A DNA stretch of 64,000 bases, from positions 1-64,000 of the forward strand of contig JAFDHF010000023.1 of the NCBI GenBank assembly GCA_019308905.1, read 5' to 3'. Origin of the DNA: Deltaproteobacteria bacterium (GTDB taxonomy: Bacteria; Desulfobacterota; BSN033; WVXP01). A program made the position numbers and the translations under genes. The notes beneath the pieces were generated by a model. That model worked only from the letters and a program-made list of their open reading frames with translations, made no database searches and was not told the DNA's origin. Of this stretch, positions 17,004 through 25,838 are shown piece by piece (the stretch's first letter is position 1; each line of letters begins with the position of its first letter).

Positions 17004-17888
17004 CTACTCCCCCAGGTATTCCGACAGCCCCACCAGGGAGAGGGGGTCAACCCTTGCCCCGTTGAGTCTTACCCGCCAATCGAGATGAGGTCCCGTCACC
17101 CTGCCCGTAGAGCCTGCCAGGCCGATGACCTGGCCCTTGGATACCATCTCCCCCTCATGGACCAGGGCCTTGGAGAGGTGGGAGTACATGGAGAACATTC
17201 CCCACCCATGATCGAGAATCACCATCCTCCCCGAAAAGAAGAGCTCGTCTACCAGGACAGCCAGCCCCCTGTTGGTAGCCCGCACGGGAGTCCCCTCCGG
17301 GGCTCGGAGATCCACACCCGTATGGGGGCTTCTCTCCTCTCCGTTCAGGATCCGGCGGAGACCGAAACCAGAAGTCACCTGACCTTCCACAGGGCGGACA
17401 AAGACGCCCCACCAGAGCCTCTCATCCCGAAAGCGTTTCAGGACCGACTTCACCCGTTCCGCCTCCCTTCTCACCCGCTTAAGGGTTTCCGGCGAAAGAT
17501 CCACCTTGGACCGGGGCAGGCTCAACCTCTGGACGCCGAAGGTCACCTGCTCGACATTCAGGGGGAAGAAGCTCTTCAAGGTATTCCGATTCTCATCCAG
17601 CGCGATGATCTCCAGTTCATGGGGCCCGGGAGCCTCTCTCATGTCGGTTCCGAGGAGGCCTTCAAAACAGCCCTGTCGAACCACACGGGACATGGGAAAC
17701 TCCTCCCCCTCGAATATCCCGTAAACCGACTCAACCGCCCTCCCGGTCCAGACTCTCGTAAGGCAGACACCCCCCTGCCTGGCCACATTCGGGATGCACT
17801 CCACACGGAGGCTGCCCGTGCCGTGGGAGAGTCCGGCGGTCCACAGGATCAGTAACAAGACGAGTTGGATCTGCAGAAATCGCCCCAT
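17004..17888 (-). CDS. Secreted M23 (LytM-like) peptidase homologue with altered metal site
   Basis: A 294-residue exported protein. ATG 17888 has GGAGGACGG upstream and gives a signal peptide (FLQIQLVLLLILWTAGLSHG). An Ig-like N-terminal region precedes the M23 domain, which carries GQVTSGFGLRR, HTGVDLRAPEGTPV, GMFSMYSHLSKALV and GQVIGLAGSTGRVTGPHLDW. In active M23 enzymes the last motif is H-x-H. Here the second histidine, normally a zinc ligand, is aspartate (confirmed in the DNA as CAT CTC GAT). The protein could bind zinc weakly, or act as a non-catalytic activator like EnvC. It is convergent with the hypothetical gene upstream. Confidence 0.8.
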   Translation of the reverse strand: MGRFLQIQLVLLLILWTAGLSHGTGSLRVECIPNVARQGGVCLTRVWTGRAVESVYGIFEGEEFPMSRVVRQGCFEGLLGTDMREAPGPHELEIIALDENRNTLKSFFPLNVEQVTFGVQRLSLPRSKVDLSPETLKRVRREAERVKSVLKRFRDERLWWGVFVRPVEGQVTSGFGLRRILNGEERSPHTGVDLRAPEGTPVRATNRGLAVLVDELFFSGRMVILDHGWGMFSMYSHLSKALVHEGEMVSKGQVIGLAGSTGRVTGPHLDWRVRLNGARVDPLSLVGLSEYLGE

Positions 17889-18201
17889 CTTACCGTCCTC
17901 CATTTCACAGCCATTATAGAAACAATCATGCCGGGTTTCAACCGGAAATCCCCTGGAATCTCTCCATTCGCAGGTCAAAGGTCATTAGAAATCGTTCGCC
18001 TCGGAACTGCTCCCCCACTTGATATGGGCCCACCCCTATCCCGCGCTCCTGGACCCTCCCGGTCACTTTTCCGGGGTTCGCCCGCCGGGGACCTCTGCTC
18101 GTCCGCGCCTCCATGGGACGGCCTTCCGGGTTCCCGCCAGGGACTCCGGCTCTATGGCCGCCAAAGTGAAGATCCCGGGCTCTGTGCCCCGCCTGGTCGA
18201 G
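17889..18201. other. Intergenic region, no gene seen
   Basis: The stretch between the divergent M23 and sensor-kinase genes shows no convincing reading frame on either strand. Short open frames have arginine/proline-rich composition typical of GC-rich non-coding DNA. The kinase promoter lies at its right end. Confidence 0.4.
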
Positions 18202-18230
18202 TTGACATGGCCCAGGGATGCCTATATAGT
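18202..18230 (+). promoter_or_regulatory. Sigma-70 promoter for the hybrid sensor kinase
   Basis: TTGACA (18202-18207), exact 17-base spacer, TATAGT (18225-18230). The predicted transcript start is about 35 bases before the ATG at 18273, which has TTTGGAGG as ribosome site. Confidence 0.65.
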
Positions 18231-18272
18231 AAGAACCATAGGAATAATGCGGCTTTCCTTTGGAGGCTTTGA

Positions 18273-19892
18273 ATGAAAATGGTGGAAGGCAGGACGCCGG
18301 GGCGGCAGAGGACCGGAGGCCGGCGTAAAGAGGGGAAGGCCGAATCAGCGGCGAACCTTTGGGAGAAAAACCTCCAGGAGAAGATCCTCACAGGGATAGA
18401 GGACGGGATCTGGGTCGAGGATGAAAGGGGGTTCTGTGTCTGGGCCAACCAAAGGGCGGCTCAGACGCTGGGGTACGATACTGCCGAGACATTGAAGGGA
18501 AAGCATTGGAGCGAATTTGTTGTCCCTGACGAACACTCCCATGTCCAACAGGAGTGGGAACAGAGAAAAGGGGGTGCCCATTCCACCTACCACACGGTCT
18601 TTCGCCGCACCGACGGCCGCATGGTTCCAATCCTGGTCTCGGCTTCCTCAATTCGAGATGGAGGAGAGTATCGGGGGACCATAGCTCTTCTCATCGACTA
18701 TGCCGGGCAGGAACCTTTCAAGGGGCAGATCATCCAGGCCGAAAGACTCCGTGCCCTCGGCGAAATGGCTATGGGAGTGGCCCACGATTTCAACAACCTC
18801 CTCTCTGCTATGCTGGGAAGGGCGCAACTGCTCAAGCTCCACCTTTCCAAGTATACCGGACCTGAGAGGAGAAAATCGACATCATATCTCCTTGAGGGAC
18901 TCACCCTTATCGAGCAGGCCGCCCTGGATGGGGCGGAGATCATCCGCAGAATCCAGGACTACACTCAGGCCCGAGGAGAGGAGGATTACGTAAGGGTAGA
19001 TCTCAACCAGGTAATCCGCGATGTGATAGAACTCACCCGCCCCAGATGGAAGAGCAAGGCAGAGGCGGAGGGGATTCGCGTGGAGATTCAGGAAGACAGA
19101 AGGCACCTGCCTCCGGTATCCGGCAATCCCTCGGAGCTACGCGAGGTGATTACGAACCTGGTGCTCAATGCCATCGACGCCATGCCCAATGGTGGAAGCC
19201 TTATCATCCGAACAGAGACCGACCGGAGGATCAACAAGATCCACATCCAGGATACGGGGACGGGGATTCCGCCGGAGGATCTGGACCGGATATTCCAACC
19301 CTTCTTCACCACCAAGGGGGCCAACAGCAGCGGCCTGGGCCTGAGCGTCTCCTACGGTATCATCCGCAGACACGGCGGGACCCTCCAGGTCAAGAGCGAA
19401 CCCGGCAAGGGAACGACTTTTACCATCCAACTCCACGTCTCCCCCGAAGCCCTTGAGGAGAGTGAGGCAGAGAGACCACCACGGTCAGGAAGAACGGCCA
19501 AGGTCCTGGTGATCGAGGACGACAGCCGTATCCGCGCCAATCTCCAGGAGACCCTCTCCATGGCAGGACACGAGGTCACCCTTGCAGAGAATGCCAAACA
19601 GGGCATCTCCCTCTTCAAGGAGGGAGCCTACGACGTGGTCTTCACCGATCTCAGCATGCCCGAGATCTCCGGGTGGGAGCTGGCAAGGATCATCAAGGAG
19701 CGCGACCCTTCGGTTCCTGTGGCTCTGGTCACCGGATGGGCGGTGAGGGTGGACAGGGAGAAACTGAGCAACAGCGGGATCGATATGGTGATCAGCAAAC
19801 CGTTCCAGGTGAACCGCATCCTGAATTTCGTCATGGAGGTCCTCGAGGGCAAGGGACGGAGGAAACCGAAAAAAGGCCGAGGCAGGGAGTGA
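18273..19892 (+). CDS. Hybrid sensor histidine kinase: PAS, HisKA, HATPase, receiver
   Basis: A 539-residue cytoplasmic hybrid kinase. A PAS domain covers about residues 40-150 (IEDGIWVEDERGFCVWANQR). The phosphoacceptor helix holds the histidine in MGVAHDFNNLLSAML, the form found in NtrB-like and chemotaxis-type kinases. The ATPase domain has the N box NLVLNAIDAMPNGG, the G1 box IQDTGTGIPPEDL and the G2 box SSGLGLSVSYGIIRRHGG. The C-terminal receiver has VLVIEDDSRI, phosphoacceptor Asp in VVFTDLSMPEISGWEL and a conserved Lys in VISKPFQ. No transmembrane segment is present. No response regulator gene with an output domain lies next to it, so its signal and target are unknown. Confidence 0.9.
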   Translation: MKMVEGRTPGRQRTGGRRKEGKAESAANLWEKNLQEKILTGIEDGIWVEDERGFCVWANQRAAQTLGYDTAETLKGKHWSEFVVPDEHSHVQQEWEQRKGGAHSTYHTVFRRTDGRMVPILVSASSIRDGGEYRGTIALLIDYAGQEPFKGQIIQAERLRALGEMAMGVAHDFNNLLSAMLGRAQLLKLHLSKYTGPERRKSTSYLLEGLTLIEQAALDGAEIIRRIQDYTQARGEEDYVRVDLNQVIRDVIELTRPRWKSKAEAEGIRVEIQEDRRHLPPVSGNPSELREVITNLVLNAIDAMPNGGSLIIRTETDRRINKIHIQDTGTGIPPEDLDRIFQPFFTTKGANSSGLGLSVSYGIIRRHGGTLQVKSEPGKGTTFTIQLHVSPEALEESEAERPPRSGRTAKVLVIEDDSRIRANLQETLSMAGHEVTLAENAKQGISLFKEGAYDVVFTDLSMPEISGWELARIIKERDPSVPVALVTGWAVRVDREKLSNSGIDMVISKPFQVNRILNFVMEVLEGKGRRKPKKGRGRE

Positions 19893-19923
19893 ACAGGCCT
19901 CGGCAGGAAGCGAGCCTTTTGCC

Positions 19924-21906
19924 TCAGCCGCTGTGGTTCCTCCCGGGTTTCTCCTCCTCCAGCCGCCTCTCCAAGGATTCCAACTCAAGGGCCACGGATT
20001 CCCATTGGCAGGTCCATTCGGCGACCTCGGTCTTTGCGGTCCTGTACGCTTCGGTCAGTTCCCGAAGGCGGCCGGGATTTTGGTAGGTCTCATCTCTGGC
20101 CAGATGGGAAGCGATCCGGTCGAGTTCCCTCGTCTTTTCCTCGATCCTCTTCTCCAGCGCGAGGAGTCGTTCCCTGAGCGGGCTGGTCTCCCTGAAAACA
20201 CGATTCCGCCATTCCGCCTCCGCCCGCTTCTGGTCCTGCGTCTTTTTCCTGCCGGCTCCCTTCCCGGGTGGAGAGGCCGGTTGCCCCCTCTCGAGATCAG
20301 TCCCCTGGCCGGCTCTCCAGATGGATTGGAAGTCGTCGAAATTCCCGGGATACAGCTCAACCTTTCGGTCTCGAACAAGGAGAATCTTGTTGGCCACGCC
20401 GTTGATCAGCCGGCGATCGTGGCTGACGAGACAGAGAGTCCCTGAATAGCGCCGGAGAGCCGTCTCCAGGACTTTTCTGGAGTCGATATCGAGATGGTTG
20501 GTGGGTTCGTCGAGAAGGAGCAGGTTCACGGGTTGAATCAGGATCTTGCAGAGAAGCAGGCGGCTCTTCTCACCCCCGCTGAGGACCGAGACCCTCTTGA
20601 AAACATCGTCGCCCCTGAACAGGAAGGCTCCCAGGAGACTTCTCAATCGGCCCTGGGGCTGATCGCCCGCCACGGACATGAGTTCTTCGAGCACGGTCCG
20701 GTCCATGGAGAACCCCTCCGTCTGCTCTTGGGAGAAGACCCCTAGCCGCACACCCTCTGCAATCCGCCTCACCCCGTCAAAATCGACCTCTCCACTAAGG
20801 ATCCTCATGAGGGTCGTCTTTCCCGCTCCGTTAGGCCCGACAAAGGCTATCCTGTCCCCCCTCTGGATCGAGAGATCGATCCGGTCGTAGACCCTCTTTC
20901 CATCATAGGCCTTGGAGACGCCCTTCAACTCGATGAGCGTCTTCGGGGCCCTGGGTGGTTCGGGGAAATCGAAATCGACAACGGGTTGGCTCCGGGGAGG
21001 ATCGATCCGTTCCATCCTTTCCAGGAGCCTTATCCTGCTCTGCACCTGCCGGGCTCGATCCTTCCGGGCACGATTCCTCTGAATGAACCGCTCCAGCTGG
21101 CGGATCGTATCCTGTTGATTCTCGTAGGCGGCCTGATGAACCTTAAGGCGTTTCCCCTTCTCCCTTTCATAGAAGTCGTAGTTGCCCGCATAGGAGATGA
21201 GTCTTCCCCCGTCGATCTCAACGATCCGGTTGACGAGGTTGTTGAGGAAGGTCCTGTCGTGGGAGACCAGCACAAGGGCGGACCTGCACTGTTTCAGATA
21301 CTCCTCCATCCAGATGAGAGACTGGAGATCGAGATGGTTGGTCGGTTCGTCGAGAAGTATCAGATCAGGCTCGGACAGGAGAATCCTTGCCATGGCCGCC
21401 CGCATCTTCCATCCACCGCTCAGTTCCTCGACGGGCCTTGAGAAATCCTCCTGACTGAACCCCAACCCCGAAAGGATCCTTCCCGCCTGAGCTTCCAGCC
21501 CATATCCTCCCAAGTGGTCGAAGACCTCCTGGAGGCGCCCCTGCCGCTCGGTGAGAAGCAGTGTCTCCTCATGAGAGACGCTTCTCTCGAGGGCCCTCGT
21601 GGTTTCCTCGAGTTCCCTCTCGATCCGGGCCAGGTCTCCGGCAGCGTCCAGAGTCAAGGACAGGACGGTTCTCCCCTCGAGGTCTACGAGACTCTGGGGG
21701 AGATACCCGATTCTCAGGTCTTTTGACCTGGAGATCTCACCGCTGTTGGGTTCCTCTTCCCCCAAAATCAACCGGAGTAGTGTGGTCTTTCCGGCCCCGT
21801 TCGGGCCGATGAGTCCGATCCTGTCGGTGGGTCCGATGTGGAGGTCGCACTCCCTGAGAACATCCTGGTGGCCGTGGAAGCGCGTCACACCCTGAAGCCT
21901 TATCAT
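19924..21906 (-). CDS. ABC-F family ATPase (Uup/EttA-like)
   Basis: A 660-residue soluble protein with two ABC ATPase domains and no membrane domain. Both Walker A motifs read GPNGAGKTT. The signatures are ELSGGWKMRAAMA and VLSGGEKSRLLLC, and Walker B regions are LILLDEPTNHLDL and LLLLDEPTNHLDI. The linker between the domains is rich in charged residues (RQLERFIQRNRARKDRARQV), as in ribosome-associated ABC-F proteins. A coiled-coil tail follows (RLLALEKRIEEKTRELDRIA), similar to Uup. The family acts on the ribosome in translation regulation or antibiotic protection. Which subgroup applies cannot be decided by eye. Confidence 0.9.
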   Translation of the reverse strand: MIRLQGVTRFHGHQDVLRECDLHIGPTDRIGLIGPNGAGKTTLLRLILGEEEPNSGEISRSKDLRIGYLPQSLVDLEGRTVLSLTLDAAGDLARIERELEETTRALERSVSHEETLLLTERQGRLQEVFDHLGGYGLEAQAGRILSGLGFSQEDFSRPVEELSGGWKMRAAMARILLSEPDLILLDEPTNHLDLQSLIWMEEYLKQCRSALVLVSHDRTFLNNLVNRIVEIDGGRLISYAGNYDFYEREKGKRLKVHQAAYENQQDTIRQLERFIQRNRARKDRARQVQSRIRLLERMERIDPPRSQPVVDFDFPEPPRAPKTLIELKGVSKAYDGKRVYDRIDLSIQRGDRIAFVGPNGAGKTTLMRILSGEVDFDGVRRIAEGVRLGVFSQEQTEGFSMDRTVLEELMSVAGDQPQGRLRSLLGAFLFRGDDVFKRVSVLSGGEKSRLLLCKILIQPVNLLLLDEPTNHLDIDSRKVLETALRRYSGTLCLVSHDRRLINGVANKILLVRDRKVELYPGNFDDFQSIWRAGQGTDLERGQPASPPGKGAGRKKTQDQKRAEAEWRNRVFRETSPLRERLLALEKRIEEKTRELDRIASHLARDETYQNPGRLRELTEAYRTAKTEVAEWTCQWESVALELESLERRLEEEKPGRNHSG

Positions 21907-22238
21907 GGGAGTATCCCTACCACATTTTCTCCTGGCTGCCTAGATGGAACCGGGGGGAGCGATTCACGGGCGTATCGTCCCTTCCCACAGGCGTCTGCAT
22001 TTCCGGGCCAAACGGAACGGTTCTTGCAATAGGTATCCTCCCGGCAGGTTGACTTGGTTTCAACCTGACAGTAGACTTCAGGTGGTTGTACAAGAAGACG
22101 AGATGTTTACCGATGTGTATGCCCATCCTGTTCGACCTCGGTTCAACAGGGACCGGAGAGGTTCTTTAGGCCGGAACCCGCGAAGTCCTTCTCGCCCCAT
22201 GCCGGAGATGACGAAACCAAGACAGACGGTACAATCGC
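21907..22238. other. Intergenic region with an 8-bp perfect hairpin
   Basis: No gene is seen between the ABC-F gene and the cysteine hydrolase. It contains CAGGTTGA (22045-22052), a 7-base loop and TCAACCTG (22060-22067). No T-tract follows on the plus strand, so it is more likely an operator or RNA element than a terminator. Confidence 0.45.
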
Positions 22239-22841
22239 ATGAAACCTGCAATCATCGTGGTAGATATGCTGAAGGACAATATGAGGCCCCAACATGCTAT
22301 CTCACGCGGGATCCGCTCGATCCTCCCCTCTGTCCGAAGGCTCCTGAGCATGGCCAGGGAGAGGGGAGATCGGGTGGTTTTCGCCTGCGACAGCTTTCAA
22401 CCTGACGACTTTATCTTCCAAGGAAGGATGAAACCCCACTGCATCCAGGGCACGGCCGGGGCGGAGGTGATAGACGAGCTTTCACCCGGTAGGGATGATC
22501 TGATCCTGCCGAAGCGCCGGTTCTCGGCCTTTTTCCAGACGGGTCTCGAAAAAACACTTCGCGCCCAAGGGGTCGACACCATAGCAGTGGCCGGGGTGGC
22601 CACCCATTTCTGCGTTCTCACCACGGCCCTGGACGGTATCTGCCACGACTTCAAGGTGATCGTCATTGAGGACTGTTGTGCCTCTTACCGTGCCGGGATC
22701 CATCAGACCACGGTGAGCCTATACAAGAGATCTCCCCTCCACCCCTTGTTGAGGTTTATGAGACTCGAGGAATTTTCCTCCCTCTTGGAGGCCGATCAGT
22801 CGGAGGCCGTGGGGGGGGAGGGTGAGAGGGAGCCAAGTTGA
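22239..22841 (+). CDS. Cysteine hydrolase, isochorismatase/nicotinamidase family
   Basis: A 200-residue amidohydrolase-fold enzyme. The catalytic triad is visible: Asp9 in MKPAIIVVDMLKDN, Lys92 in LILPKRRFSAF and Cys125 in AGVATHFCVLTTALDG. A cis-peptide VAGVATHFC motif sits in the expected place. The C-terminus is low-complexity acidic (GGEGEREPS). Possible substrates include nicotinamide or other amides; specificity is not evident. It ends 33 bases before gspC and may be read with the secretion operon, though no functional link is apparent. Confidence 0.8.
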   Translation: MKPAIIVVDMLKDNMRPQHAISRGIRSILPSVRRLLSMARERGDRVVFACDSFQPDDFIFQGRMKPHCIQGTAGAEVIDELSPGRDDLILPKRRFSAFFQTGLEKTLRAQGVDTIAVAGVATHFCVLTTALDGICHDFKVIVIEDCCASYRAGIHQTTVSLYKRSPLHPLLRFMRLEEFSSLLEADQSEAVGGEGEREPS

Positions 22842-22874
22842 CGATCGGCTGTAATTCTGATAGGTTGTGCTGAC

Positions 22875-23795
22875 ATGGAATGGATCTTGAACAGACACTT
22901 CTGGATTGTCCACCTGTTTCTCATCGGCCTCTTCGCCCTCGCCCTTGCCACGGTGTTGTCCAGGATGGTGGAGAGCCGGATAAGGGTGGACCCCAACCGG
23001 GCCGAACCCCTTGTACGGCAGTCGGTGGAGGACCGGAGGACTCGGAGGAAACCCCTCTCCTACTATTCGGTAATCCTCGATAAGAATATCTTCCACGCCG
23101 TGGTGGAAAAGACCCCGCCCAAGAAGGGCTCTTCTCAGAAGGCGCAGCTCGATATCAGCCAGGTGAGGAGTCTTGCAAGGACCCCTCTCAACGTCAGACT
23201 CAGGGGAACCGCTGTCCGCGAAGGCGGCGACTCCTTTGCCATAATCGAAGACAGATCGACCCAGAAAGAGGATCTCTACCACATAGGGGATATGGTTCTC
23301 GGCCAAGCCAAGGTGATGCAGATTTACAGGGATAGGGTCGTCGTCCTCAGGGAAGGGAAAAAGGAGGTAATCGAGCTCTTTGCCAACAAGGAGGAGTCAA
23401 AGAGGCGATCCAGAAAGGCTGCATCGCCAAAGCATAAACCTCTGATCCTGGGGAAGGGGATCCGTAGGGTTGGTGCCAATCGATGGTCCGTCTCCCGTGA
23501 AGCCATAGAGTCGGCCAAGGCCAATATGAGTGAGCTCATGACTCAGATCAGAATCATTCCCAACTTCACCGAGGGAAGACCGGACGGCTTCAAGCTTCTC
23601 TCCATCAAGAGGGGGAGTCTCTTTGACAGGCTCGGGCTCCGAAACGGGGACGTTATCCGAGAGATCAACGGGGTCTTCCTCGATAGTCCCCAGAAGGCCA
23701 TCGAGATCTACGGGGAGCTGGAGAGCGGCCGGACGATCTCCGTGGGTATCTCCAGGGGAGGAAGAGAACAGATTCTCAATTACGACCTAAAATAG
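22875..23795 (+). CDS. gspC: Type II secretion protein GspC with PDZ domain
   Basis: Inner-membrane component that links the inner-membrane platform to the secretin. It has a short cytoplasmic N-terminus and one membrane helix (residues ~8-30, FWIVHLFLIGLFALALATVL). The homology region follows (NVRLRGTAVREGGDSFAIIE, DMVLGQAKVMQIYRDRVVVL). A C-terminal PDZ domain contains SIKRGSLFDRLGLRNGDVIR and EINGVFLDSPQKAIEIYGEL. The overall length of 306 fits GspC. It is the first gene of the operon, with the secretin gene 10 bases downstream. The PDZ form is typical of deltaproteobacterial and Vibrio-type systems. Confidence 0.85.
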   Translation: MEWILNRHFWIVHLFLIGLFALALATVLSRMVESRIRVDPNRAEPLVRQSVEDRRTRRKPLSYYSVILDKNIFHAVVEKTPPKKGSSQKAQLDISQVRSLARTPLNVRLRGTAVREGGDSFAIIEDRSTQKEDLYHIGDMVLGQAKVMQIYRDRVVVLREGKKEVIELFANKEESKRRSRKAASPKHKPLILGKGIRRVGANRWSVSREAIESAKANMSELMTQIRIIPNFTEGRPDGFKLLSIKRGSLFDRLGLRNGDVIREINGVFLDSPQKAIEIYGELESGRTISVGISRGGREQILNYDLK

Positions 23796-23804
23796 ACGGG
23801 GGTT

Positions 23805-25838
23805 GTGGAGAGGATGACAACTGGGAAATCACACCGAACCCTTGGGTTCCGGATCTTCCTCGGGGTGGTGGGTCTTGTTTTCCTTCTGACTCAAGCCGCA
23901 GGGCTGGCGGCCAACCGGCCCCGCGGTAAGGGACTCATTACGGTCAATTTCCAGGATACGGACCTCCGGGTGGTCATCAAGTTTATCAGCGAACTTACGG
24001 GGAAGAACTTCATCGTTGACAGCAAGGTCAAGGGGAGGGTCACGGTGATTTCTCCCACGAAGATAACCATTGAAGAGACCTACCGGATGTTCGAATCTAT
24101 TCTGGAAGTGGCCGGGTACACAACGGTTCGTGCAGGCAGGGCGATCAAGATCATTCCATCGAGGGAGGCAAAAGCCGAAGGCATCGAGACGGTGACGGGC
24201 AGGGTAAGGCGCCCCCTCCGGGGTGAACAGTTCATCACGAGGATCATCCATCTCAACTACATCGACGCCGATTCGGTGACCCGGGTCATCAAGCCCATAG
24301 TCTCCAGGGAGAGCAGCCTGGTCACCTATGCCTATACCAACGACATCATCCTCACCGATAGAATCCCCAACGTGCGCAAGGTCCTCAACATACTCAGGGA
24401 GCTCGACGTGGAGGGATTCCAGGTGGAGATCACGGTTCTTCCCCTGCAATTTGCCAACGCCAAGGACCTGGCAAATGAGCTCCTCTCCATCTTCGAGCTC
24501 AAGACGGCCACGACTCGGCGGCCCATAAAGCGGACAAAGCAGCCGGTCGTCACAGGGGTGGGCGCGAAGCGGTCCGTGAAGATCATCGCGGATGAGAGAA
24601 CCAACTCTCTCGTCGTGGTCGCCAGCGGTGACGACACACGGCAGGTCAAGAAGCTGGTTGCCAAGTTGGACGTGCCTCCCCCAAAGGGTAAGGGGAGAAT
24701 AAACGTGGTTTATCTCAAAAACGCCGATGCCGAGGAGCTGGCAAAGACCCTGAAACAGATCACCGCGGCCGGCAAGAAGGTGGCCGTCCCCGGCAAGAAA
24801 GGGATCGAACTGGCCGGGGAGGTCATAATCACCCCGGACAAGGCCACGAATTCTCTGGTCATTACGGCATCGCCCCAGGATTTTGAACTCCTGAAAGGGG
24901 TGATAGAGAGACTCGATATCCGGAGACTGCAGGTTTTTGTGGAAGCCCTCATCATGGAGGTCAGCATGGACAGGCTTCACGAGCTGGGTGTCGAGTTCCG
25001 CCACGTTCCCAGCGAGCTGACCAAGGACGTAAGCGAAGCGAAGACCGCCGCTTTCGGCGGGACCAATTTCTTCGGCCCGCTGACAGACCCCTTTTCCCTT
25101 CAGGGGCTCGCTTTGGGAGCGGCCAATGGGACCATTACCTTCGGAGGGACGACCTTCCTCAACGTGGGCGCCATGATCAGGGCTCTGCAAAAGGATACGG
25201 ATACCAATATCCTTTCGACTCCCCATCTGCTTACCACTGACAACGAGGAGGCCGAGATGGTAGTGGCCGAGAACGTCCCCTTCCTTGTGAGAACCACATC
25301 CACGGCCAGCGGCTTCCCCGTGGAGGAGATCGAGAGGAAAGACGTGGGGATCATCCTTCGCATCACCCCTCAGATCAGCGAGGGGGACTTCCTCAAGCTC
25401 AACATTTATCAGGAGATCTCCCGGGTGCAGCCGGCCGGAACCGTGGAGGGGGCTGTCGATCTTACCACCCTGAAGCGGTCTGCCAAGACGACCGTGGTGG
25501 TGAAGGACAACCAGACGGTCGTCATAGGAGGACTGATAGCCGATGACATCAGCAATACCGTGAACAAGGTCCCCTGGCTTGGGGATATCCCTCTGGTAGG
25601 GTATCTGTTCCGCTCCACCAAGACCACTACGAGCAAGAAGAATCTTCTTATTATTATCACGCCCCATATTATTCGAACCAGTACGGATCTCGAGCGGTAT
25701 TACAAGGAGAAGAGGGAGAAGGTGGAAAAGAGAATGGGAGAGAGCCCGGTGGTCAAGAAGTGGGGTATGGGCCTGACAATCGAGGGATTGGAGGTGGAGC
25801 CGGAAAAGATGATAAAGGACGAGGGCGTCCGCCCGTGA
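23805..25838 (+). CDS. gspD: Type II secretion secretin GspD
   Basis: Outer-membrane channel, 677 residues. A signal peptide region (FLGVVGLVFLLTQAAGLAA) precedes the N0 domain (LITVNFQDTDLRVVIKFISE, GKNFIVDSKVKGRVTVIS). Three N1-N3 repeats follow (FITRIIHLNYIDADSVTRVI, RINVVYLKNADAEELAKTL). The secretin core begins near residue 390 (VEALIMEVSMDRLHELGVEF) and carries the conserved NVPFLVRTTS, DVGIILRITPQISEG and VPWLGDIPLVGYLFR motifs. GTG 23805 and ATG 23814 are both possible starts. A long open frame on the opposite strand is an antisense shadow of this codon usage. Confidence 0.95.
   Translation: MERMTTGKSHRTLGFRIFLGVVGLVFLLTQAAGLAANRPRGKGLITVNFQDTDLRVVIKFISELTGKNFIVDSKVKGRVTVISPTKITIEETYRMFESILEVAGYTTVRAGRAIKIIPSREAKAEGIETVTGRVRRPLRGEQFITRIIHLNYIDADSVTRVIKPIVSRESSLVTYAYTNDIILTDRIPNVRKVLNILRELDVEGFQVEITVLPLQFANAKDLANELLSIFELKTATTRRPIKRTKQPVVTGVGAKRSVKIIADERTNSLVVVASGDDTRQVKKLVAKLDVPPPKGKGRINVVYLKNADAEELAKTLKQITAAGKKVAVPGKKGIELAGEVIITPDKATNSLVITASPQDFELLKGVIERLDIRRLQVFVEALIMEVSMDRLHELGVEFRHVPSELTKDVSEAKTAAFGGTNFFGPLTDPFSLQGLALGAANGTITFGGTTFLNVGAMIRALQKDTDTNILSTPHLLTTDNEEAEMVVAENVPFLVRTTSTASGFPVEEIERKDVGIILRITPQISEGDFLKLNIYQEISRVQPAGTVEGAVDLTTLKRSAKTTVVVKDNQTVVIGGLIADDISNTVNKVPWLGDIPLVGYLFRSTKTTTSKKNLLIIITPHIIRTSTDLERYYKEKREKVEKRMGESPVVKKWGMGLTIEGLEVEPEKMIKDEGVRP

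Noticed and set aside
23829-25667. 612-codon open frame antisense to gspD
   Set aside because: It mirrors the codon bias of the secretin gene, has no family resemblance and no ribosome site of its own.
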